64,000 bases of DNA from Paenibacillus tritici (GTDB taxonomy: Bacteria > Bacillota > Bacilli > Paenibacillales > Paenibacillaceae), in NCBI RefSeq assembly GCF_013204885.1, contig NZ_JABMKX010000010.1:248001-312000 (forward strand), in the 5' to 3' direction. Below the pieces are notes generated by a model, which saw only the letters and a program-made list of their open reading frames with translations, had not been told where the DNA came from and made no database searches. How positions within the stretch are numbered: the first letter of the stretch is position 1; each line of letters opens with the position of its first letter. A program made the translations under genes and the position numbers. Shown in pieces: positions 44,505 through 53,686 of the stretch.

Positions 44505-46826
44505 TTATTTCAGCATCAGCGTGAACGATACGGACTTCGCTCCGGCGCCCACTGTCACTGTAGTCTCATCTGCCTGAGCCGCACCTTCTACGGAAGCGAT
44601 AGCGCCGAGATCCTTCACTGCAAAGGTGAACGCTTTGCCGCTGCCTTCGGCAGTTACAGTTACCGTGCTGCCGCTGCGCGCAGCTTCCACCTTCAGCTCG
44701 GGAGCGCCATTGATATCGCGTACCGTTGCCGTTGCCGTCTTGCCGTCCTCCAGGGAGTACAGGCTAAGCTTCACGCCTTCGGCAAAATCATAATCCGGAC
44801 GGCTATCCTCGCTGCCTACGGCAAGCAGGGAATTCTGGCGTACGAACAGCGGCAGGCTGAAGAAGTCATACTTCTCTTTGCGCCAGGATCCGCCTTCTAC
44901 AGTCTCACCGCTTAGCAGGTGTGTCCAGCGGCCGGCCGGCAGGTAGTATTTCACTTCGCCGTTCTCCTGGAAGATCGGGGCCACCAGCAGGGAATCCCCC
45001 AGCATGTACTGGCGGTCCAGTACCTCGCAGGTCGGATCTTCCGGGAATTCCATCACCATGGCCCGCATCGAAGCCCAGCCCTGCTCATGTGCCTGTCCGG
45101 CAACATCATACAGGTACGGCATCAGGCTGCATTTGAGCTTGGTGAAGAAGCGGGTAACATCCACAGCTTCGTCATCGTAAGCCCAAGGCACACGGTACGA
45201 GGTGCTGCCGTGCAGACGGCTGTGGCTGGAGAGCAGGCCGAAGGCCAGCCAGCGCTTGAAGACATGCGCCGGAGCCGTATTCTCGAAGCCGCCGATATCA
45301 TGGCTCCAGAAGCCGAAGCCGGACAGGCCGAGCGACAGGCCGCCGCGCAGGCTCTCTGCCATGGATTCATAGTCAGCGTAACAGTCGCCGCCCCAGTGAA
45401 CCGGGAACTGCTGCCCGCCGGCTGTAGCGGAACGTGCGAACACGGCAGCTTCATTTTTGCCGAGCTTCTCTTCCAGGACTTCAAAGACAACCTTGTTATA
45501 CAACTGGGTATAATAATTATGCATTTTGTACGGATCAGAGCCGTCGAAGTACACCACATCGGTAGGAATCCGCTCGCCGAAGTCCGTCTTGAAGCTGTCT
45601 ACGCCCATATCCACCAGGTCACGCAGGTAACCGGCATACCATTCACAAGCTGCAGGGTTAGTGAAGTCCACCAGACCCATGCCCGCTTGCCAGAGGTCCG
45701 TCTGATAGACGTCGCCATTCGGTCTTTTGAGCAGATAACCGTTCTTCCGGCCTTCTTCAAACAACGGGGAACGCTGTCCGATATACGAGTTGATCCAGAC
45801 GCAAATCTTCAGCCCTTTGTCATGCAGACGCTTCAGCATCCCCACCGGGTCCGGGAATACACGGGAATCCCACTGGAAATCGGTCCATTGGTACTCGCGC
45901 ATCCAGAAGCAGTCGAAGTGGAATACATGCAGCGGCAGATCGCGCTCCGCCATCCCTTCCACGAAGGAATTCACCGTAGCTTCATCGTAGTCCGTAGTGA
46001 ACGAAGTGGTCAGCCACAGGCCGAAGGTCCATGCCGGAGGAAGCGCAGGCTTGCCGGTCAGGGAAGTGTATTTAGTAATAACCTCTTTAATCGTCGGCCC
46101 TTCAATCACGAAGTATTCCAGGCTCTCTCCGGCTACGCTGAATTGGGCTTTTTTCACCTTCTCCGAAGCGATTTCGTAAGACACCAGTTCCGGCTGGTTG
46201 ACGAACACGCCATAGCCTTTGCTGGTCACATAGAACGGAACGTTCTTGTAGGCCTGCTCGGAGCTTGTACCGCCATCCTTGTTCCACAGGTCAACCACCT
46301 GGCCGTTTTTCACAAAAGCAGTGAAGCGCTCGCCCAGACCATACACGAATTCGCCAACGCCAATATCCAGCTCTTCACGCATGAACGTGTTGCCGGCCTG
46401 ATCCGTGATATAGGCCATCGACTTGTAACCGCTGCCGGTAATGCGCTCGTCGCCGCGGTAAAAGTCCACAGACCAGTGAGTGCCCTTGTTGATGACCACA
46501 CGGAGTCCGCCGCTGATCAGCACCGTCTGTGCTTCCGTCTCTTCAATCTGAACATGATCGCCCGTTCCCTGGGTCAGTTCAAACGAAGGCCCCCGGTTAA
46601 TTACGCCATCATTATGAATAATCTTAATACCAACCACACCCGGCAGCGGAGAATGGAATTTTACGGTAAGCAGTGTAGAGTTAAGTGTGGCCGAACGACC
46701 TGTAATTGGAGTTGTCTGCGTAATGGCTGTCAGACCTTCTGTAGTTTTCTCTACCACATAGTTCTGAACTGCACCATTGATGGTAATTCCGTCACGTACC
46801 AGCCAAAGGCCGTCTGTAAATTTCAT
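44505..46826 (-). CDS. yicI: GH31 alpha-xylosidase (YicI type)
   Basis: The start is the ATG at 46826; a GTG five codons upstream is too close to the ribosome binding site. The 773-aa length is nearly that of E. coli YicI (772). Motifs FHFDCFWM (303-310) and KTDFGERIP with nucleophile D415 match YicI (D416), and WGGDCYADYESM carries the acid/base Asp. There is no signal peptide, so it is cytoplasmic. YicI enzymes release alpha-xylose from isoprimeverose and xyloglucan oligosaccharides. An AraC regulator gene lies divergently upstream, with 127 bp between starts. Confidence 0.95.
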   Translation of the reverse strand: MKFTDGLWLVRDGITINGAVQNYVVEKTTEGLTAITQTTPITGRSATLNSTLLTVKFHSPLPGVVGIKIIHNDGVINRGPSFELTQGTGDHVQIEETEAQTVLISGGLRVVINKGTHWSVDFYRGDERITGSGYKSMAYITDQAGNTFMREELDIGVGEFVYGLGERFTAFVKNGQVVDLWNKDGGTSSEQAYKNVPFYVTSKGYGVFVNQPELVSYEIASEKVKKAQFSVAGESLEYFVIEGPTIKEVITKYTSLTGKPALPPAWTFGLWLTTSFTTDYDEATVNSFVEGMAERDLPLHVFHFDCFWMREYQWTDFQWDSRVFPDPVGMLKRLHDKGLKICVWINSYIGQRSPLFEEGRKNGYLLKRPNGDVYQTDLWQAGMGLVDFTNPAACEWYAGYLRDLVDMGVDSFKTDFGERIPTDVVYFDGSDPYKMHNYYTQLYNKVVFEVLEEKLGKNEAAVFARSATAGGQQFPVHWGGDCYADYESMAESLRGGLSLGLSGFGFWSHDIGGFENTAPAHVFKRWLAFGLLSSHSRLHGSTSYRVPWAYDDEAVDVTRFFTKLKCSLMPYLYDVAGQAHEQGWASMRAMVMEFPEDPTCEVLDRQYMLGDSLLVAPIFQENGEVKYYLPAGRWTHLLSGETVEGGSWRKEKYDFFSLPLFVRQNSLLAVGSEDSRPDYDFAEGVKLSLYSLEDGKTATATVRDINGAPELKVEAARSGSTVTVTAEGSGKAFTFAVKDLGAIASVEGAAQADETTVTVGAGAKSVSFTLMLK

Positions 46827-46953
46827 ATGTGCACTTGCCACCCTTCAATTTGGTGTTTATAGTTGCATTATACCGATAACAAAATCACAAAACTAATAAT
46901 ATATAGCTCATTTATAACACTATTTTGATATCATTCATCCAAGGAGGGCTACA

Positions 46954-47871
46954 ATGGACCGCACATCACAGCGTTTGCTGAAGGAAGACCGTGAACACGG
47001 GGATGCCATGTTTCCCTTAGCTGCCTACTGGATCGAGCTTCCGGCCGGAGCGCCTGTCCTTGACACTCACTGGCATGAGGAAGCGGAATTCTTCCTGCTG
47101 CTTGAAGGCGAGATTCTCTTTCAGGTGGATACCGACTATTTCACCCTCCGCCCCGGCGAAGCCGTGTTTATTGAATCCGGTGATATTCATGCCGCTTATG
47201 CGGTCAAGGACACTCCCTGCCGGTTCTGCGCACTGGTCTTTCACCCCGATCTCCTGGCCAGCGCCCAATATGATACCATCCAGCAGACCGTCATTCTGCC
47301 GCTTCAGGAGAAGCGCCAGAGCTTTCCGCGTCACCTCACTCCCTCCATTCCCTGGCAAGGAGAGCTGCTTCGGCATCTGGAGCGGATGATGGAGGCGTAT
47401 GATCATACGATGCCCGGATTTGAAGCCTTTATGAAAGGAACCCTGCTGATCATGCTCTCCCAGATTGCCGCGCCCGGACGTTCGGTCAACCACAGCCAGT
47501 CCGGGGAAGCGGATACGGCGAAGGTGGACCGGCTGAAGAAGGTGATTCTCTATATCCAGGACAACTATCAGGAGCCGATTCGCACCCGCGACCTGTCCGG
47601 GCTGATTCCGATGAGCGAAGGGCAATTCTGCCGGTTCTTCAAAAGCATGACGCGCAAAACGCCCGTGGATTACATCAACTCCTACCGGGTCCGCCAGGCC
47701 GCAGCCCTGCTTAAGCAGGGGGACCGCAAAATCTCCGACATCGCCATGGATGTCGGCTTCGACAATGTCAGCTACTTCATCAAAGTATTCCGCAAAATGA
47801 TGAACTGCTCGCCTTCCGAATTCCGCAAGGACGCCGGTCAACTCTCCGGGCAGAACCAGCTATACCCATAG
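46954..47871 (+). CDS. AraC-family regulator with cupin domain
   Basis: A 305-aa product with ATG behind AAGGAGG. The N-terminal cupin has DTHWHEEAEFFLLLEGE and the C-terminal double helix-turn-helix has RTRDLSGLIPMSEGQFCRFF and ISDIAMDVGFDNVSYFIKVF. The divergent layout with the alpha-xylosidase gene makes that operon its likely target. Confidence 0.94.
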   Translation: MDRTSQRLLKEDREHGDAMFPLAAYWIELPAGAPVLDTHWHEEAEFFLLLEGEILFQVDTDYFTLRPGEAVFIESGDIHAAYAVKDTPCRFCALVFHPDLLASAQYDTIQQTVILPLQEKRQSFPRHLTPSIPWQGELLRHLERMMEAYDHTMPGFEAFMKGTLLIMLSQIAAPGRSVNHSQSGEADTAKVDRLKKVILYIQDNYQEPIRTRDLSGLIPMSEGQFCRFFKSMTRKTPVDYINSYRVRQAAALLKQGDRKISDIAMDVGFDNVSYFIKVFRKMMNCSPSEFRKDAGQLSGQNQLYP

Positions 47872-47976
47872 CTCAGCCCCCGTCCAAACGAGAATGTCTG
47901 CTTACGGATGCCCGGATACGTTTAAGTTAGTGTAAGGATGGCATCTCACCAATCTACTTACAGGAGGCAGATATCC

Positions 47977-48327
47977 ATGAATCAACATGTTACCTTGCCC
48001 AGTGAAGTACAGGACTTTTACAATGCGATCAACCAATATCAGCCCGAGGTCTTCATTGAATTGTTCTCTCCCGGCGCAAGCGTGAAGGATAACGGCAAAA
48101 CGGCCGAAGGTAAAGAAGCCATAGCGGCTTGGGGTGAATCCGAGCTGTTCTCTGCCAAGGTCCGCTTCACTATTATGGAGATCGAAGAAGCCGGCGATCA
48201 CATCGCCGTAACAGCCGAGATGGAGGGGGAATTCAATAAGAACCGCGTTCCCGCCCCGCAGCTGTTCCGGCATGAGTTCGAGGTACAAGGCGGTAAAATC
48301 AGCACCCTGATCAGCACACTTAAGTAA
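47977..48327 (+). CDS. SnoaL/NTF2-like protein
   Basis: The start is the ATG at 47977 after AGGAGG. The 116-aa length and pattern (VQDFYNAINQYQPEVFIELF, then VKDNGKTAEGKEAIAAW, then alternating beta strands) fit the polyketide-cyclase-like SnoaL fold. Such proteins bind or isomerise small ligands, and specific function cannot be told. It is a single-gene unit with its own terminator. Confidence 0.88.
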   Translation: MNQHVTLPSEVQDFYNAINQYQPEVFIELFSPGASVKDNGKTAEGKEAIAAWGESELFSAKVRFTIMEIEEAGDHIAVTAEMEGEFNKNRVPAPQLFRHEFEVQGGKISTLISTLK

Positions 48328-48371
48328 GCAGAGGCTGCTTTTCATGTGACACCTATACCTTCTTCTATTTC

Positions 48372-48424
48372 AAAAAAGCTGTCCCCTAAGTCATGAAATG
48401 ACTGTGTGGGACAGCTTTTTATTT
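48372..48424. terminator. Terminator after SnoaL-like gene
   Basis: AAAAAAGCTGTCCC pairs with GGGACAGCTTTTT, with A and T runs on either side. Confidence 0.93.
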
Positions 48425-48427
48425 TCG

Positions 48428-48507
48428 AGCAGGATCAACGTGTGCCTATGAGTGGACGCTCCGCGAACGGGCCGTTGTTCCAACCGCCGCTGGGCTCCCC
48501 GGATTTC
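48428..48507 (+). repeat. Dispersed intergenic element, copy B
   Basis: AGCAGGATCAAC, spacer, GTGGACGCTCCGCGAACGGG, TGTTCCAACCGC, CTCC, GGATTT: the same block order as at 32125-32200. It starts just after a terminator and ends within a few bases of the 51-bp series. Confidence 0.7.
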
Positions 48508-48515
48508 TTCACTGA

Positions 48516-49170
48516 TTGCACTTTCTGCAATAGATTCCGCTTTATTTTGCCTTAAAATTCATTCTGTTGTATTTCATACATCAGATTTCTGAATATAGGC
48601 TCCAAAAGGCCATTTCCAGGAAATTCTAGTGTATAGAGTGCAATAGAAGCCATTTCCTCGTGCTTGTTAGAGAAATCTATTGCACAAAGCGCAACAGAAG
48701 TGGGCTAAATGTGGAAATGAAGAGCAATAGTGCACCTTATTTCACTAGACGCGGGCCCAATGAGCCAATAAGGCGCATTAGTGCACCTGAATTTACTGGG
48801 CGCGGGCCAAATGAGCCGACAGAGAGCAATAGTGCACCTCAATTTACTGGGCGCGGGCCAAATGGGCCAATAAGGTGCAATAGTGCACCTGAATTTACTG
48901 GGCGCGGGCCAAATGAGCCAATAAGGCGCAATAGTGCACCTGAATTTACTGGGCGCTAACCAAATGAGCTGACAGAGAGCAATAGTACACCTCACTTCAC
49001 TGGACGCGGGCCCAATGAGCCACTAAGGAGCAATAGTACACCTCACTTTACTGGACGCGGGCCAAATGAGCCGACAGAGAGCAATAGTGCACCTCATTTC
49101 ACTAGGCGCAGGCCCAATGAGCTAATCAGGATCAATAGTGCACCTCATTTCACTGGGCGCGGGCCAAAAA
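48516..49170. repeat. 51-bp tandem array 2 (about 12 units, 5' units decayed)
   Basis: From about 48720 the units are clear: GCAATAGTGCACCTCAATTT followed by ACTGGGCGCGGGCCAAATGA and a short tail, eight full units plus a partial one. Upstream, TTGCACTTTCTGCAATAGATT at 48516 recurs as TTGTATTTCATACATCAGATT at 48567, and AGTGCAATAGAAG recurs as AGCGCAACAGAAG 51 bp later (pair phase 48618 and 48669), so the period extends further. Forward and reverse frames are open by chance. It fills the gap between the SnoaL-like and methyltransferase genes. Confidence 0.88.
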
Positions 49171-49210
49171 TCGACCGCTCAAGCAGAAGCCCCAGCCCCA
49201 GCCCCCGCCC

Positions 49211-51301
49211 TCACCCCGCCTTGCGGATCACGATGAAGCAGGTGCTGTCCGGCAGGGCGATTGCCTGCCCGCTCTCATCCATCACCACAACCCTATCCTG
49301 CAGCGCCTCCGTATAGCCCTCCTGCAAGTAGTGGCGGAACACCTCAATCTTCGCCTGCGGTCCAAGCGTCTGCTCAATGAACGCAGCATACTGCGACGGA
49401 GTGAAGTATCCGAACTGCTCCTGCACCTCATGGATGTAGGCTTCTTCCCCCCACGTATACGTGTACAGAAACTCCATCGCATCATTCACCGGCATCAGCA
49501 CCTCCTGCCCGCTAAGCTGCTCATACCGGATACTCCGGCCGTCAAAATCCTTCGCATACCGCTCCAGCCACGCCATTCCGTCATCCTCCAGGAACCGCAC
49601 TCTTCGCATCTGATCCTCCGGCTCGGTCATAATCCCGTCACGGATAATGATGGCTCCGCCGTCCGCCAGTACCCCGAAGGCGCTGGCCAACGCTGCCGAC
49701 ACCGTTCCATGATTGAACTTCTTCCCGTCCAGCGGGACATAAGAATACAGCTCATGCAGAATAGATGAGAAAATCACCGTATCCACCGTCCCCGGCTCCA
49801 CATAGTCCTTCAGGTTCAGCGCATCGCCCTGCAGCACCTCCCAGCGGCGGTCTTCCCGCTGCTTGCGCTGCCGCAGCGCTTCAATCACATTGCTGGAGAT
49901 ATCAATGCCGACCGGAACCACCTCCGGCATCCGCTCCTCGATCAGGTCCAGCAGCACCCCGCCGCCCGGCCCGATGTCCAGTACTTTACGGCCGGTGACA
50001 TAATCCAGAATCACCGCCTTGTAATCTGCTGTATCATTCATCTGGCTTAAGTACGTATCCTCATTGTGGAACCGGTCAAAGGCGTCCCGCCGCAGATCAA
50101 ACAAGTCGAACAGCAGCAGCACCGCCCGTTCATAGAGCGCCGACTTCTCGGCCTCTATACAGAATTCGATCAGCTTCTCCGCTGCCGGAGAGAACTCGAA
50201 ATGGAAGAACAGCGTACCCGGCAGATGCTCCTTGCGCAGCAGCCGGTGTACCAGATGCGGATTGGCGCCGGAAGGCTCCGCTCCGCTGTAGATCTCCTCC
50301 CAGCTCAGCCCGGAGAGGTATTTCTCGATAATCCGTTTCTTGTACACGTTGATCTTCTTGCTGCCCTTATAATCATAGTGGATACTGTTCATCACCGCCT
50401 CGAAGCTGAGGTGATGAATATGAAGCGGGCTGCTGGCAGCGGCCAGGCTGATGACCTTCAGGAATTGCTCCAGCGTGAAGGTCTGCAGCGCTGACTCCAC
50501 ATACCAGAAGGTAGCAGGCTGCAGCGGCTCCAGTGCGTCAGGAAGGAACCCTTCCCGCATAAGGAGCTCCCATTCCGTCTCATAATCTTCGCCCTGCGCA
50601 ATCGACTCTGCGCGCATTCTCCGCAGGCGTTCCTTCATCGGCAGCTCAGGCTGCAGATTCCCCGAGGAGATGACAGCGATCAGCTCCATCACCTGCGGAC
50701 GGACCTCCTGCCACAGCTCCGGGGAGACGGCAGCGATGATGCAGTGATTCAGCGCGAACAGCAGACGCTCCAATTCATCGGCGCTTAGCACACCCTGCTC
50801 CACCAGCCGGGACAACGGAAGATTGACGGAAGGCGGAACCTCGCCGCGGATTTGCTGCCCGATCAGCCCGTGCGTTTCGATCAGGGTGTGTACGACCAGT
50901 CTTTTCTCAACCGACCCTGCCTGCTCCTGCCCGGTACCGTCCACATACCGCTGGTATAGCTGTGCAGAGCCGATATTATGAACGAAAATATTAATGCCTT
51001 CCTCCTGCCAGCTCCGGCGCTGCCGTAGAGTACCACCCTTGGCCGTCTCCGACCAGACCAGGGTCTCTTCAACCAATTCCCTGATCCAATAGGACAGAGG
51101 AAGACTGTCCAGTATACGCAGACTCCGCTCTACATAATCCAGCACCGGGTTCTGCTGTTCCAATTCCCGGAGCGATTCCACCCGTTCCAGATTGACAATC
51201 GTCTGTTCGGCCTGAACGATGTATTCGAGCCACCGCCAGCCTTCACCGGAGGGCTGCCCCCCTTCACGGTACGCTTCTATAGCCTGCAATGATTTCAGCA
51301 T
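49211..51301 (-). CDS. Large SAM-dependent methyltransferase-domain protein
   Basis: I take the second ATG (51301), seven bases after GGGAGG, because the first lies one base from it. The 696-aa product has about 400 N-terminal residues that are helical and unrecognised (with DYKGSKKINVYKKRIIEKYL near 310). A class I methyltransferase domain then begins with motif I KVLDIGPGGG at 439-448, acidic GIDIS and a motif IV region DTVIFSSILHELYSY. It ends in a further ~120-residue helical/beta tail. No signal or TM segment is seen. Substrate is unknown; HEL near motif IV is common in small-molecule and RNA cap-type methyltransferases alike. It appears to stand alone. Confidence 0.85.
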   Translation of the reverse strand: MLKSLQAIEAYREGGQPSGEGWRWLEYIVQAEQTIVNLERVESLRELEQQNPVLDYVERSLRILDSLPLSYWIRELVEETLVWSETAKGGTLRQRRSWQEEGINIFVHNIGSAQLYQRYVDGTGQEQAGSVEKRLVVHTLIETHGLIGQQIRGEVPPSVNLPLSRLVEQGVLSADELERLLFALNHCIIAAVSPELWQEVRPQVMELIAVISSGNLQPELPMKERLRRMRAESIAQGEDYETEWELLMREGFLPDALEPLQPATFWYVESALQTFTLEQFLKVISLAAASSPLHIHHLSFEAVMNSIHYDYKGSKKINVYKKRIIEKYLSGLSWEEIYSGAEPSGANPHLVHRLLRKEHLPGTLFFHFEFSPAAEKLIEFCIEAEKSALYERAVLLLFDLFDLRRDAFDRFHNEDTYLSQMNDTADYKAVILDYVTGRKVLDIGPGGGVLLDLIEERMPEVVPVGIDISSNVIEALRQRKQREDRRWEVLQGDALNLKDYVEPGTVDTVIFSSILHELYSYVPLDGKKFNHGTVSAALASAFGVLADGGAIIIRDGIMTEPEDQMRRVRFLEDDGMAWLERYAKDFDGRSIRYEQLSGQEVLMPVNDAMEFLYTYTWGEEAYIHEVQEQFGYFTPSQYAAFIEQTLGPQAKIEVFRHYLQEGYTEALQDRVVVMDESGQAIALPDSTCFIVIRKAG

Positions 51302-51367
51302 TTCCATGCCTCCCTATGTATTAACAATCTCTATACAATAGCCCTGCTGCCTGTAGTTTGAAACATT

Positions 51368-51416
51368 AAAAACAGCGGCAATCCAGGAAATATTACGATC
51401 CCGTGCTGCCGCTGCT
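51368..51416 (-). terminator. Terminator after alpha/beta hydrolase gene
   Basis: On the minus strand AGCAGCGGCA pairs with TGCCGCTGTT, with a T run following. Confidence 0.85.
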
Positions 51417-51441
51417 TTAGTAATCTAGGTTTAAGTTCAAG

Positions 51442-52380
51442 TTATTTGATGCCTGCCATGAAATCCTTGTAATCCTTAGCAATTTCTTTGGACAGGGTAT
51501 GATGCAGATAATGTTCACCTACAAGCGGCACCAGCTTACCATACGCGGAATTCTTCACTTGCTCTTCATGCAGCGTCTGCCAGCCCTCAACATCCGTATT
51601 ATTAGCCTGTATGAAGAGAAGCAGCGGCAGCTCCTTCGGGAAGCTGAGCGCCTGGGCGGCAGTGAAATTCTCATTGAAATGCTTCATTTCATTCAGTGTA
51701 GTATCGTTGCTGGAGTTCTTGTTCGAGATCATTCTCATCTGCTGCTTGGTGTGGTCATCAAAAGGAAGTCCGGCATAAGCGTCACCGCCCACCTTTTTGA
51801 GCAATCTCATGATCCCTGACTGGTCGAGGAATTTGAACATCCCCACCGGCATTTCATCGTCCATTCCCCCTTGGGTCGGCACACTGCTGTCGATTCCTAC
51901 AAAAGCGGTCACTTCATCAGTGTACTTGTTCACATAATTCAGCCCGTAAATCCCGGCTATGGAGTGCCCCATTAAAGTGTAACGCTTAATCCCAAGCTGT
52001 TGTAACGCTTCATGAATCTCGCTGGCGATATTGTCGTTCGTCCGTTCCTTATCCGTCCGGTCACTTAATCCATAGCCGAACGGCTCGACAACCACTACTC
52101 TGTAGGAAGGAGACAGCTCATCTACCAGCGGTTTGAAATCAAGTGCCGGCGCCCCTGTTCCGTAACCCGGGATCAATACAACGGTCTCTTTACCCGACCC
52201 CTGGATCAATACATTCATTTTTTTGCCGTCCACAGGCACTAACTGGCCATAGGCTTCAATCTTGCCCTGCTCCGATTTGTTGCTGATGATATTGACTACA
52301 AACACTACGGCAAAAAATAGCACGATGACAATCATTACTGCGGCTATTGACTTAAGCGTGACCCTCAGCCATTTTTTCAT
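51442..52380 (-). CDS. Membrane-anchored alpha/beta hydrolase
   Basis: The 312-aa product starts at an ATG with AGGTGA ten bases upstream. One N-terminal TM helix (about 11-32) anchors an alpha/beta hydrolase domain with oxyanion region LIPGYGTG, nucleophile S140 in MGHSIAG and a C-terminal GEHYLHH providing the catalytic His. The enzyme probably acts outside the membrane on an ester or similar bond. Its gene stands alone with a terminator. Confidence 0.92.
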   Translation of the reverse strand: MKKWLRVTLKSIAAVMIVIVLFFAVVFVVNIISNKSEQGKIEAYGQLVPVDGKKMNVLIQGSGKETVVLIPGYGTGAPALDFKPLVDELSPSYRVVVVEPFGYGLSDRTDKERTNDNIASEIHEALQQLGIKRYTLMGHSIAGIYGLNYVNKYTDEVTAFVGIDSSVPTQGGMDDEMPVGMFKFLDQSGIMRLLKKVGGDAYAGLPFDDHTKQQMRMISNKNSSNDTTLNEMKHFNENFTAAQALSFPKELPLLLFIQANNTDVEGWQTLHEEQVKNSAYGKLVPLVGEHYLHHTLSKEIAKDYKDFMAGIK

Positions 52381-52682
52381 GATCCATTCACCTGTCCTTA
52401 TCGCTGAAATCTAACTTAATTGAACTGCTAAGGAGAGCTTACCCCATGGAAATGTACTCCTCGTGAAGGCAATATGAACGGAGGATGAACTGTATGAATG
52501 AACTATATTCTCCCTGTCTGTTTATTTTCAAGTTCAATTTATATAGTCAGCTGGTATATTGACCGGTAAAGTGACGGTAACATGTTATTATTCTGCCTGA
52601 TATTGACATGAATTACTCCTTCATTTCCGGAAAACTTCAAGCGGCACTTGATCCTGCGGCTGTGTCAAATCCGTCATAGCGC
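52381..52682. other. Gene-free stretch upstream of alpha/beta hydrolase
   Basis: This region should hold the hydrolase promoter, but no convincing boxes were found. A 22-codon plus-strand frame at 52494-52562 follows GGAGG by nine bases, yet nothing else supports it as a gene. Confidence 0.4.
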
Positions 52683-52726
52683 AAAAAGAAGCAGACGACT
52701 TAGCGGATATTCGCATCATCGTCTGC
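52683..52726 (-). terminator. Terminator after radical SAM gene
   Basis: On the minus strand GCAGACGA pairs with TCGTCTGC across a 20-nt loop, and TTCTTTTT follows. Confidence 0.85.
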
Positions 52727-52761
52727 ATCAAGACAGGCATCTATTCTTGTATAGAATAACT

Positions 52762-53637
52762 TTACGTTCCAAACCGCTGCCGGTATCCGCATTTGCGGCA
52801 CAGCTCCTCGACCGCTTCCCGGCGCGAGAAGCCGTAGAACAGATTGTTCGCCCGCTCCCCCTCGACAATCTCGGAGAACGGCTGCTCGTGGATATTGCCG
52901 AGGTTGATTACCCCTTCGCCATCCAGACAGCACGGCACAACTGTGCCGTCCACCAGAACAGCCGCCTGACTGCGAAGCGCGTGGCAGAAGCCCTTGCCGT
53001 CATCCTCCGGCTCATGCAGCGCCGGCCATTTGAACTCATGGTCCTGGTTCAGATACACACGCGGGGCGATCTTCACTCCGCTGCCGGGGACCACCTTCTC
53101 TTCAATCCTGTAGTCGAGCGAGAAGGCCTCTTCCAGCAGGGCCAGTGTCTCGCGGTTGCGGCTTTTCTCCAGATTCGTCCGGTTGTCCTCCGTCAGGTTC
53201 CACAGCCGGAAGGAGACAATGACGCCTTGGGCCGAGATCTCCCGGACGAACCGGATAATCTCCGACAGATAGCCCTGGCGGTTCTCCGAGCCTGCATGGC
53301 CGTCGAAGCTGTGCAGCGAGAAGTTCATCTGCCGCAGCGCCGGCTTGCCGAGCAGCTTCGGACCCGCCTTATGAATCAACGTGCCGTTGGTCGTGATGTT
53401 GACCTTGAAGCCCTTCGCATGTGCTGCATCCAGGAGGTCACCAAGCTTCGGATGCAGCAGCGGCTCTCCTTTGACATGAAGATAGATATGATTGCTATGC
53501 GGTTTGATCTCATCGAGGATCTTATCAAACGTCTCCAGCTTCATGAAATTCTTCTGCCGCTCCGTGGGCGGACAGAAGCTGCAGGCCAGGTTGCAGACGC
53601 TTGTGATCTCGATATACACTTTTTTGAACGTCTTCAA
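52762..53637 (-). CDS. Radical SAM protein with SPASM-like C-terminus
   Basis: The start is TTG at 53637, six bases after GGGGAG. The 291-aa product has the [4Fe-4S] motif C15-x3-C19-x2-C22, the SAM-binding region with HVKGEPLLHP and NITTNGTLI, and C-terminal cysteines (FCHALRSQ, VVPCCLDGEG, LCRKCGY) as in SPASM or Twitch auxiliary-cluster proteins. Such enzymes act in peptide or cofactor maturation or as dehydrogenases. It follows the Gfo/Idh/MocA gene by 49 bp, suggesting a shared pathway. No precursor peptide gene was found nearby. Confidence 0.92.
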   Translation of the reverse strand: MKTFKKVYIEITSVCNLACSFCPPTERQKNFMKLETFDKILDEIKPHSNHIYLHVKGEPLLHPKLGDLLDAAHAKGFKVNITTNGTLIHKAGPKLLGKPALRQMNFSLHSFDGHAGSENRQGYLSEIIRFVREISAQGVIVSFRLWNLTEDNRTNLEKSRNRETLALLEEAFSLDYRIEEKVVPGSGVKIAPRVYLNQDHEFKWPALHEPEDDGKGFCHALRSQAAVLVDGTVVPCCLDGEGVINLGNIHEQPFSEIVEGERANNLFYGFSRREAVEELCRKCGYRQRFGT

Positions 53638-53686
53638 GTTCCGCTCCCCATTTCAATGATAAATACAGGCTATTCCACCTGTGCAG

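Noticed and set aside
44919..46862. 647-aa plus-strand frame opposite the alpha-xylosidase gene
   Set aside because: Antisense shadow; the minus-strand frame matches GH31 over its full length.
48660..48995. Repeat-encoded proteins on both strands across array 2
   Set aside because: Same reasoning; no start signals, and both strands are open over the same units.
52494..52562. 22-codon plus-strand frame with GGAGG upstream
   Set aside because: Too short, isolated and without other support; left as a remark only.
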